Shown in pieces: positions 57,481 to 64,000 of a stretch of DNA of 64,000 bases. Numbering within the stretch: the stretch's first letter is position 1; every line of letters begins with the position of its first letter. The translations under genes and the position numbers were made by a program. Under the pieces are notes generated by a model. The model was not told the DNA's origin. It was given only the letters and a program-made list of their open reading frames with translations, and searched no databases. Origin of the DNA: Pseudomonas sp. (lineage in GTDB: Bacteria > Pseudomonadota > Gammaproteobacteria > Pseudomonadales > Pseudomonadaceae). The stretch spans positions 1 to 64,000 of the forward strand of contig NZ_JAUXXP010000069.1 of NCBI RefSeq assembly GCF_030684895.1, given 5' to 3'.

Positions 57481-58010
57481 CGTTGCGCGTCGCGCTGCCG
57501 GCGTTTTTCCTGGCGTTTGCGCCAGTTGTGCCGCACCCACCAGCGCCAGTAAGCGTTGGTGCCGAAGTAACCAACGAGCGCCAGGACAATAGCTAAAGCC
57601 AGAGAGCCAAGGTAGAGCGGCTGCCAGTGGGTCTGCAGCATTTGTCCAACCCAGGCCAGGCTGATGTTCTCAGGCATGTGCATGGTTGGGGTGCCCATCA
57701 GCCAGGCGCCGATCTTGTAGTTGCAGTAAAACACCGCAGGCATGGTGATAGGGTTGGTCAGCCAGACCAGCCCGACCGAGATGGGTAAATTACCCCGCGC
57801 CGGTACGGCAACAGCCGCTGCAGCTAACATTTGCAGAGGCATGGGGATCATCGCCCAGAACAGACCAATGGCCATGGCGCGTGACACAGAATGGCGGTTG
57901 AGGTGCCAGAGGTTGGGATCGTGGATCAGGCTGCCCAGAAAGCGCAGGGATTTATTGCCCTTGATGCGGTCTGGGTGGGGCATGTAGCGCTTGAATAAAC
58001 GACGCGGCAT
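57477..58010 (-). CDS. DUF2062 domain-containing membrane protein
   Basis: 177-aa protein. Basic N-terminus MPRRLFKRYMPHPDRIKGNK, then DUF2062: SVSRAMAIGLFWAMIPMPLQM (first membrane helix), ISVGLVWLTNPITMPAVFY (second), a third helix near residues 135-155, and a strongly basic tail (WRKRQEKRRQRD). Family function is unknown; occasional fusions to glycosyltransferases suggest envelope work. ATG 58010 (MPRRLF) is preferred over the upstream in-frame codons, which lie in the comEC promoter region. Confidence 0.88.
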   Translation of the reverse strand: MPRRLFKRYMPHPDRIKGNKSLRFLGSLIHDPNLWHLNRHSVSRAMAIGLFWAMIPMPLQMLAAAAVAVPARGNLPISVGLVWLTNPITMPAVFYCNYKIGAWLMGTPTMHMPENISLAWVGQMLQTHWQPLYLGSLALAIVLALVGYFGTNAYWRWWVRHNWRKRQEKRRQRDAQR

Positions 58011-58144
58011 GAAGGCTCTCTGGCGGGTAAAAGCGCCGACATTATGCACCCTTTGATGACAGCCTGCTTTCACACTTTGTGACAGCAAATAAGCAAAAGC
58101 TGATCGATGGGTTAAATGCTGTATTCGACTCACGGAGCGAGTCT

Positions 58145-60367
58145 ATGCGCACAGGGATTTTCGCGCTGGTGGCTGGGATGCTGGTGCTGCGCTTCCTTCT
58201 TACTTTGCCGCCGTTGTGGCTGCTGGCTGTTCTGCCGGTGGCCGGTTTGATGCTGTTGCCGTTTCGCAGCTATCCCATGGCCTTGTTTCTGTTTGGGTTC
58301 AGCTGGGCGTGTGTATCGGCGCAGTGGGCGCTGGATGATCGGTTGGCGCGGCAATTGGACTTGCGCACCCTGTGGTTGCAGGGGCAGGTGGTCGGCCTGC
58401 CAGAAGTAGGCGATGGCGTGGTGCGCTTCCAGTTGGAACAGGTGCTCTCACGTCGCGACAAACTGCCCGCGCGTCTGCGCCTGGCCTGGTATGGCGGGCC
58501 AGCAGTACGCGCCGGTGAAACCTGGCGCCTGGCAGTACGCCTCAAGCGTCCCCATGGTTTGGTTAACCCACAGACATTCGATTACGAAGCCTGGTTGCTA
58601 GCGCAGCGCATTGGCGCTACGGGCACGGTGAAAAGTGGCGAGCTGATGACCTCTGCCAGTGGAGCGGGGGCCTGGCGTGACCGCTTGCGTCAGCAGTTAT
58701 TGGCAACCCCCGCGCATGGCCGCGAAGGCGCGTTGGCGGCTTTGGTATTGGGGGATGGCTCGGGGCTGTCGACGGCAGATTGGCAGGTGCTGCAGAACAC
58801 CGGAACGGTGCATCTGATGGTGATTTCCGGCCAGCATATCGGTCTGCTGGCGGCGCTTTTATATGGTCTGGTTGCTGGCTTGGCGCGCCTGGGGTTTTGG
58901 CCGCGCAACTGGCCCTGGCTGTCCTGCGCCTGTGTGTTGGGCTTTACCGGGGCATTGGCATATGGCCTGTTGGCCGGCTTCGAGGTGCCGGTGCAGCGCG
59001 CCTGTGTGATGGTCGGCCTGGTATTGCTCTGGCGCTGGCGCTTTCGTCATTTGGGTGTGTGGTTGCCTTTATTGCTGGCATTGCTTGCGGTGTTGCTGGG
59101 CGAGCCGCTGGCCAGTTTGCAGCCTGGCTTCTGGTTGTCCTTTGGCGCGGTGATGCTGTTGATCCTGATTTTCAGTGGCCGCCTGGGCGCCTGGCCCTGG
59201 TGGGGCACCTTGTTGCGCGCGCAATGGGCCATGGCCATTGGTTTGCTGCCGTTGTTACTGGCGCTCGGTTTGCCGGTGAGTGCCAGTGGCCCTTTGGCCA
59301 ACCTAGTGGCGGTGCCTGTGGTGGGGTTGCTGGTGGTGCCGCTGGCTTTGCTCGGCACATTATTGCTGCCCGTGCCTGGGGTGGGGGCTGCGCTGCTTTG
59401 GGTGGCGGGCTGGGTGTTGGGTCTACTGTTCTCTCTGCTCGCGCAATTGGCCTTATGGCTACCGGCTTGGTTGCCCAGCGCCTTGCCATTCTGGGCCTGG
59501 CTGCTGGTGGCGTTGGGCGCACTGGTATTGTTAGTGCCGGCCGCCTTGCCAATGCGCAGCCTGGGCGCGTTACTGCTGCTGCCCTTGTTATTTAGCCCGC
59601 AGCAGCGTCCTGAGTTCGGACGAGCCGAGGTGTGGATGCTGGATGTCGGCCAGGGCCTGGCGGTACTGGTGCGCACCCAGGGGCATGATCTGCTGTATGA
59701 CGCCGGGCCGCGCTTTGGCGAGTTCGATAGCGGCGAGCGCATAGTGCTGCCATCGTTACGCGCATTGGATGTGCGTGGGCTTGATCTGCTGCTGATCAGC
59801 CATGCCGATAACGACCACGCTGGTGGCGCCGCAGCGATCAACCGCGGTCTGCCAGTTAGGCGCATACTCAGTGGTGAGCCCGCTAAGCTGGCGCGCTCGC
59901 TTGCGGCCGAAGCCTGCAGCCGTGAACATTGGCGGTGGGATGGCGTTGAGTTCAGCACCTGGCAATGGGCCGACGCAACCACTGGCAATCAGGCGTCCTG
60001 CGTGTTGCGCATCGAGGCCAATGGCGAACGGCTGTGGCTAACCGGTGATATCGATAGCCAGGCCGAGCGAGCACTGCTCAATAGCGGTCTGGCAATGCCA
60101 GCAGAGTGGCTGCTCGCACCGCACCATGGCAGTCGCAGCTCGTCATCTGCGGCGTTACTGGCACAGGTTAAGCCGGCTGCTGTATTGATCTCCCGTGGCG
60201 CACACAACAGCTTTGCTCATCCGCATGCGGAGGTCATGACGCGTTATCGCGCGGTGGCGGCGCAGCCCTATGACACAGCTTTGCACGGTGCAGTACGGAT
60301 TCGCCTGGGCGCATTCGAGCAGGCGCAGAGTTTGCGCGACCACGCACGTTTTTGGCGGGAAAAATGA
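58145..60367 (+). CDS. comEC: DNA internalization-related competence protein ComEC/Rec2
   Basis: 740-aa polytopic membrane protein that forms the DNA-uptake channel. N-terminal OB-like domain (about 70-175), the competence domain with about nine membrane helices (VISGQHIGLLAALLYGLVAG, LAYGLLAGFEVPVQRACVM), and a C-terminal metallo-beta-lactamase-like domain with MLDVGQGLAVLVRTQGHDLL, LISHADNDHAGGAAA and LAPHHGSRSSSS. ATG 58145 with GGAG 7 bases upstream is the start. It is intact, so natural transformation is possible if pili and other factors exist. Confidence 0.93.
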   Translation: MRTGIFALVAGMLVLRFLLTLPPLWLLAVLPVAGLMLLPFRSYPMALFLFGFSWACVSAQWALDDRLARQLDLRTLWLQGQVVGLPEVGDGVVRFQLEQVLSRRDKLPARLRLAWYGGPAVRAGETWRLAVRLKRPHGLVNPQTFDYEAWLLAQRIGATGTVKSGELMTSASGAGAWRDRLRQQLLATPAHGREGALAALVLGDGSGLSTADWQVLQNTGTVHLMVISGQHIGLLAALLYGLVAGLARLGFWPRNWPWLSCACVLGFTGALAYGLLAGFEVPVQRACVMVGLVLLWRWRFRHLGVWLPLLLALLAVLLGEPLASLQPGFWLSFGAVMLLILIFSGRLGAWPWWGTLLRAQWAMAIGLLPLLLALGLPVSASGPLANLVAVPVVGLLVVPLALLGTLLLPVPGVGAALLWVAGWVLGLLFSLLAQLALWLPAWLPSALPFWAWLLVALGALVLLVPAALPMRSLGALLLLPLLFSPQQRPEFGRAEVWMLDVGQGLAVLVRTQGHDLLYDAGPRFGEFDSGERIVLPSLRALDVRGLDLLLISHADNDHAGGAAAINRGLPVRRILSGEPAKLARSLAAEACSREHWRWDGVEFSTWQWADATTGNQASCVLRIEANGERLWLTGDIDSQAERALLNSGLAMPAEWLLAPHHGSRSSSSAALLAQVKPAAVLISRGAHNSFAHPHAEVMTRYRAVAAQPYDTALHGAVRIRLGAFEQAQSLRDHARFWREK

Positions 60368-60439
60368 GAACGGCAGCGGTCGGCGAGGCCGCGACCCTAT
60401 GCTAGAGTGGCGCCACTTTTGTGAAGGGGATCTGCCACC

Positions 60440-61072
60440 GTGTGGGAACTGGTTAAAGCTGGCGGCTGGATGATGCTGCCAATCATTCTGTGTTCTATCG
60501 CTGCGGCCGGCATCATTGCCGAGCGCCTGTGGACACTGCGGCCGAGCCGCATCACCCCACCCAACCTGCTCGGTCAGGTGTGGAAGTGGATCAAGGATAA
60601 AAAACTCAATAATCAGAAACTCAAGGAACTGCGCGCCAACTCGCCGTTGGGGCAGATCCTCGCAGCCGGCCTGGCTAACTCCAAACATGGTCGCGAGATC
60701 ATGAAAGAGTGCATTCAGGAAGCCGCCGCGCGGGTGATTCACGACCTGGAGCGCTACCTCAATGCTCTTGGCACCATCGCCGGTATTGCGCCGCTGCTCG
60801 GTTTGCTCGGTACGGTGCTGGGCATGATCGAAATTTTCAGCTCCTTTATGGGTTCGGGCATGGCTAATGCGGCGTTGCTCGCGGGCGGTATTTCCAAGGC
60901 GTTGATCACCACGGCGGCAGGTCTGATGGTGGCTATTCCGGCACTGTTCTTCCACCGTTACCTGCAACGCCGGATCGATGAGCTGGTGGTCGGTATGGAG
61001 CAGGAGGCGATTCGCCTGGTGGAAGTGGTGCAGGGCGACCGTGATGTCGACATGGGCGAGGACAAGGCGTGA
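60440..61072 (+). CDS. MotA/TolQ/ExbB proton channel family protein
   Basis: 210-aa ExbB/TolQ-like protein with three membrane helices: ILCSIAAAGIIAERLW (N-terminal), NALGTIAGIAPLLGLLGTVL (middle) and LITTAAGLMVAIPALFFHRY. The pore-lining Thr/Ser pattern of TolQ/ExbB is present. GTG 60440 has AAGGGGA 9 bases upstream. It forms a motor with the ExbD-like protein encoded next; no TonB or TolA partner is adjacent, so the driven component is unknown. Confidence 0.92.
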   Translation: MWELVKAGGWMMLPIILCSIAAAGIIAERLWTLRPSRITPPNLLGQVWKWIKDKKLNNQKLKELRANSPLGQILAAGLANSKHGREIMKECIQEAAARVIHDLERYLNALGTIAGIAPLLGLLGTVLGMIEIFSSFMGSGMANAALLAGGISKALITTAAGLMVAIPALFFHRYLQRRIDELVVGMEQEAIRLVEVVQGDRDVDMGEDKA

Positions 61073-61497
61073 AATTCCGGCGCAAACCGCGGGAGAGCGT
61101 CGAGATCAACTTGGCCTCGTTGATCGACGTAGTGTTTATCCTGCTGCTGTTCTTTGTGGTCACCACAACCTTTACTCGGGAGACCCAGCTGAAGGTCGAT
61201 CTGCCGGAAGCCGTCACTGGCACACCACCAGAACAGACCGAGCTGAAGCAGTTGGAAATCCTGATCGCCGCCGATGGCAGCTATTCGCTGAATGCCAAGC
61301 AGTTGCTGAAAAGCGATCTGCCAAGCCTGATGGCGGCGCTGCAGAAGGAGTCGGAAGGCGATAACAGTCTGCCGCTGATCATCAGCGCCGATGCCAAGAC
61401 GCAGCATCAGGCGGTAATTACTGCTATGGATGCTGCCGGCAAACTGGGCTTTGCCCACCTGCGCATGACCACCATTGAGGCGCAAGCCGCGCCTTGA
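61069..61497 (+). CDS. ExbD/TolR family biopolymer transport protein
   Basis: 142-aa ExbD/TolR-type protein: short cytoplasmic basic start ([16 protein letters not shown]), one membrane helix with the proton-accepting Asp20 ([14 protein letters not shown]), and a periplasmic domain (about 43-142) with [18 protein letters not shown] 61069 overlaps the stop of the ExbB-like gene (GTGA), so they are coupled. This pair is conserved ahead of lpxK in pseudomonads as I recall. Confidence 0.92.
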   Translation: MKFRRKPRESVEINLASLIDVVFILLLFFVVTTTFTRETQLKVDLPEAVTGTPPEQTELKQLEILIAADGSYSLNAKQLLKSDLPSLMAALQKESEGDNSLPLIISADAKTQHQAVITAMDAAGKLGFAHLRMTTIEAQAAP

Positions 61498-61510
61498 GGC
61501 TTGCCTGCTG

Positions 61511-62512
61511 ATGAGCCTGTCCGCACGACTCACTGCTGCCTGGTACGCCGGTCATCCGGCGCTGGGCCTGCTGCGTCCGTTGGAATGGCTCTATCGTATG
61601 GTGGTACAGCGCAAGCGGTCGCGCTTTCTGGCGGGTGAGGGCGAGATATACCGTGCTCCGGTGCCAGTCGTGGTGGTCGGCAACATCACCGTCGGCGGCA
61701 CCGGCAAGACCCCGATGATTCTCTGGTTGATCGAGCATTGCCGCCGCCAAGGGCTGCGCGTCGGTGTGGTCAGTCGCGGTTATGGCGCGCAGCCGCCGCA
61801 GCTGCCCTGGCGCGTGCAGGCTGATCAGGCGGCCAGCGTGGCCGGCGATGAACCGCTGCTGATTGTGCAGCGCAGCGGCGTGCCGTTGATGATCGATCCT
61901 GATCGCAGTCGTGCCGTGGCGGCCTTACTGGCGGCCGAGCCGCTGGACCTGATCCTCAGTGACGACGGCCTGCAACACTACCGCCTGGCCCGAGATCTCG
62001 AACTGGTGCTGATCGATGCAGCGCGTGGCCTGGGTAATCGCCATTGCCTGCCAGTCGGTCCGCTGCGTGAGCCGGTCGAGCGTCTGCAGAGCGTCGATGC
62101 GCTGCTGTATAACGGCGCATCCAGTGATCCGCAGGATGGCTACGGCTTTACGCTGCAGCCGCGCACCTTGGTTAACCTGCGCAGTGGCGAGCAACAGCCG
62201 CTCAGTCACTTTCCAGCTGGCCATGCCCTGCATGCGGTCGCCGGTATTGGCAACCCGCAGCGTTTCTTCAACACCCTCGAAGGGCTACACTGGCGGCCTG
62301 TCGCGCATGCCTTTGCCGACCACGCGCCGTACAGCGCCGAGCTTCTGAATTTCAGCCCGGCGCTGCCGGTGTTGATGACGGAAAAGGATGCGGTCAAGTG
62401 CCGTGCCTTTGCGGCTGACGATTGGTGGTACCTGGCGGTGGATGCCGAGCCTTCGGCCGCGTTTGTCGCCTGGTTTGATCAGCAATTGCAGCGTCTTGTG
62501 CCGCGCGCCTGA
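61511..62512 (+). CDS. lpxK: Tetraacyldisaccharide 4'-kinase LpxK
   Basis: 333-aa enzyme that phosphorylates the disaccharide-1-phosphate to form lipid IVA. One N-terminal membrane-associated helix, then Walker [20 protein letters not shown] (about 54-72), [36 protein letters not shown] and [12 protein letters not shown]. Start ATG 61511 ([16 protein letters not shown]). It follows the ExbD-like gene by 13 bp and is probably in the same operon. Confidence 0.95.
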   Translation: MSLSARLTAAWYAGHPALGLLRPLEWLYRMVVQRKRSRFLAGEGEIYRAPVPVVVVGNITVGGTGKTPMILWLIEHCRRQGLRVGVVSRGYGAQPPQLPWRVQADQAASVAGDEPLLIVQRSGVPLMIDPDRSRAVAALLAAEPLDLILSDDGLQHYRLARDLELVLIDAARGLGNRHCLPVGPLREPVERLQSVDALLYNGASSDPQDGYGFTLQPRTLVNLRSGEQQPLSHFPAGHALHAVAGIGNPQRFFNTLEGLHWRPVAHAFADHAPYSAELLNFSPALPVLMTEKDAVKCRAFAADDWWYLAVDAEPSAAFVAWFDQQLQRLVPRA

Positions 62513-62573
62513 CTGTTCTGATCATTCGGCGGCCTCGTCCGCCCCAGCAGCTGCTTCCTCTCAAGGATCTCCC

Positions 62574-62759
62574 ATGGACCCGAAACTACTCGACATTCTC
62601 GCCTGCCCACTGTGCAAGGGCCCGCTGAAGCTCGCCGCTGACAAGAGCGAGCTGATCTGCAAAGCCGACGCATTGGCTTTCCCGGTTCGCGATGGCATCC
62701 CGGTGATGCTGGAAACCGAAGCCCGCACCCTCACCGTCGACGAGCGTCTGGACAAGTAA
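62574..62759 (+). CDS. Trm112 family protein (YcaR-like)
   Basis: 61-aa protein of the Trm112/UPF0434 family: [16 protein letters not shown] with the first zinc-binding CxxC, then [23 protein letters not shown]. The second Cys pair is reduced to a single Cys (LICKAD), as in many bacterial YcaR proteins. Typically found between lpxK and kdsB. AAGGA lies 7 bases before ATG 62574. Role unknown; eukaryotic Trm112 activates methyltransferases. Confidence 0.93.
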   Translation: MDPKLLDILACPLCKGPLKLAADKSELICKADALAFPVRDGIPVMLETEARTLTVDERLDK

Positions 62760-63524
62760 ATGAGTACTGCCTTTACCGTTGTGATTCCGGCGCGCTTTGC
62801 TTCCAGCCGTCTACTGGGCAAGCCGCTGCAGGATATTGCCGGCAAACCGATGATTCAGCATGTCTGGGAGCAGGCGTGCAAAAGCAGCGCCCAGCAGGTG
62901 GTCGTCGCCACTGACGATGCGCGCATCGTTGAGGTGTGCCGCAGCTTTGGTGCGCAGGTGGTACTGACCGACGCCTCCCACAACTCCGGCACCGACCGCC
63001 TGGCTGAAGTGGCCGCGGCGCTGGGCCTGGCGGCTGACGCCATCGTGGTCAACGTGCAGGGCGACGAGCCGCTGATTCCGCCATCAATCATCGATCAGGT
63101 GGCGGCCAATCTGGCGGCCAATCCACAGGCGGCCATCGCCACCCTGGCTGAGCCGATTGAGGATGTGCAGGCGCTGTTCAACCCCAATGTGGTCAAGGTG
63201 GTCAGCGACAAGACTGGCTTGGCCCTGACCTTCAGCCGCGCGCCGCTGGCCTGGGCGCGGGATGCCTTCGCCAAGAACCGTGACGAGCTGCCAGCAGGCG
63301 TCCCATACCGTCGCCATATCGGCATCTACGCCTACCGTGCGCAGTTTCTGCATGACTTCGTCGCCTGGGGTCCGTGCTGGCTGGAAGACACCGAGTGCCT
63401 GGAGCAGCTGCGCGCGCTCTGGCATGGCGTGCGTATCCATGTCGCCGATGCCCTGCAAGCGCCACCTGCGGGCGTCGACACGCCGGAAGACCTGGAGCGG
63501 GTTCGTCGCCTGCTGGGGGCCTGA
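62760..63524 (+). CDS. kdsB: CMP-KDO synthetase KdsB
   Basis: 254-aa 3-deoxy-manno-octulosonate cytidylyltransferase that activates KDO for lipid A inner-core assembly. [20 protein letters not shown] (nucleotide-binding loop), [17 protein letters not shown] with the metal-binding Asp, and [20 protein letters not shown] 62760 begins immediately after the TAA stop of the preceding gene. Continues the LPS operon with lpxK. Confidence 0.97.
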   Translation: MSTAFTVVIPARFASSRLLGKPLQDIAGKPMIQHVWEQACKSSAQQVVVATDDARIVEVCRSFGAQVVLTDASHNSGTDRLAEVAAALGLAADAIVVNVQGDEPLIPPSIIDQVAANLAANPQAAIATLAEPIEDVQALFNPNVVKVVSDKTGLALTFSRAPLAWARDAFAKNRDELPAGVPYRRHIGIYAYRAQFLHDFVAWGPCWLEDTECLEQLRALWHGVRIHVADALQAPPAGVDTPEDLERVRRLLGA

Positions 63525-63988
63525 TGCGCGTTCTGTTCGTCTGTCTGGGCAATATCTGCCGCTCGCCCACGGCCGAGGGCGTGTTGCGCCACAAGCTGCG
63601 TGAAGCAGGACTGGAAGGGCGCATCGAGGTCGATTCGGCCGGAACCGGCGACTGGCACGTGGGCAAGGCGGCGGATATCCGCACGCGTCAGGCTGCGCAG
63701 CAGCGTGGCTATGATCTGTCCGCGCTGCGCGGCCGGCAGGTCAAGGCGGCGGATTTTCACGCCTTTGACCTGATTCTAGCGATGGATAATAGCAACCTGC
63801 GCGACCTGCAGCAGCTGCGCCCGGGTAATGCTGCGGCTGAGCTGGATCTGTTTCTGCGCCGTTATCAGCTGGAACTGGATGAGGTGCCAGACCCCTATTA
63901 CGGTGGTGAAGCCGGTTTTGCCCAGGTGCTGGATTTGCTCGAACAGGCCTGTGATGCCCTGGTTATCGAACTCAAGGGGCGCTTATGA
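63524..63988 (+). CDS. Low-molecular-weight protein-tyrosine phosphatase
   Basis: 154-aa LMW-PTP with active-site loop CLGNICRS (nucleophile C7, R13) and the general acid Asp in VPDPYYGGEAGF near residue 128. ATG 63524 overlaps the kdsB stop (TGATG). In this position (between kdsB and murB) the enzyme is conserved in pseudomonads; substrates are not established, envelope polysaccharide kinases being one possibility. Confidence 0.94.
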   Translation: MRVLFVCLGNICRSPTAEGVLRHKLREAGLEGRIEVDSAGTGDWHVGKAADIRTRQAAQQRGYDLSALRGRQVKAADFHAFDLILAMDNSNLRDLQQLRPGNAAAELDLFLRRYQLELDEVPDPYYGGEAGFAQVLDLLEQACDALVIELKGRL

Positions 63989-64000
63989 GCTTGCAGGTGC
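63985..64000 (+). CDS. murB: Start of murB (UDP-MurNAc reductase), cut by the window edge
   Basis: ATG 63985 overlaps the phosphatase stop (ATGA) and opens a frame MSLQV that runs off the window. Identity is inferred from the conserved gene order kdsB-phosphatase-murB; only five codons are visible, so this is a positional prediction. Confidence 0.5.

Overview
The window is a contiguous chromosomal segment from a Pseudomonas-type gammaproteobacterium. It is GC-rich and tightly packed, with an OprD-family porin, PsrA with its own operators, a lexA-sulA pair, fadBA, a six-subunit Na+-NQR, and a gene order from ygdI/mobA through fadBA, topA, lexA, psrA, mfd and nqr to kdsB and murB that matches what I recall of the P. 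aeruginosa chromosome (read in the opposite direction). No rRNA, prophage, integrase, transposase gene or CRISPR array is visible. The species cannot be fixed from this alone.

Layout. 1-4.1 kb: OprD porin, a DUF5610 protein, a glutaredoxin-like protein, a first CheV, and tRNA-Pro(CGG) sharing a bidirectional terminator with cheV. 4.2-7 kb: YgdI-type lipoprotein and a molybdenum-cofactor group (mobA divergent from moaB-moeA). 7-13.2 kb: an AraC-type regulator divergent from a three-gene module encoding an alkyl-DHAP-synthase-like FAD enzyme, a GlpD-like dehydrogenase and an FGGY kinase; palindromic repeats bracket the kinase gene. 13.2-24.4 kb: pirin, YegS-type lipid kinase, a second CheV, a DUF1499 lipoprotein with a start codon overlapping that of a divergent MOSC protein, Slt70, the ABC-F ATPase Uup, UspA and several poorly known proteins, including a secreted protein that is only a PilJ-type sensor domain. 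24.8-31.3 kb: fadBA and topA. 31.3-36.8 kb: sulA-lexA, psrA, an L,D-transpeptidase-like protein, nagZ and methylthioinosine phosphorylase.

37-43.3 kb: csiV-like gene, mfd, a long-form GAPDH and a chalcone-isomerase-fold protein. 43.6-50.7 kb: nqrABCDEF-apbE-nqrM, a complete sodium-pumping NADH:quinone reductase with its flavin transferase and its maturation factor, packed with overlapping stops and starts. 50.8-54 kb: soluble transhydrogenase sthA, a glycerophosphodiester phosphodiesterase, a small exported protein and a PilZ protein. 54.2-64 kb: envelope biogenesis: lolC-lolD-lolE lipoprotein exporter, DUF2062 protein, ComEC, an ExbB/ExbD-like motor pair, lpxK, a Trm112-like protein, kdsB, a low-molecular-weight phosphatase and the first codons of murB.

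The observations most worth following are: (1) the AraC/AGPS-like/GlpD-like/FGGY-kinase module, which reads as a possible O-alkylglycerol (ether lipid) pathway; (2) a 145-bp MITE-like element placed exactly between the lexA stop codon and the sulA ribosome binding site, sharing its core with two other dispersed copies in the window; (3) a 15-bp tandem repeat at the start of lolD in which each unit offers a start codon; and (4) long palindromes around the FGGY kinase gene.
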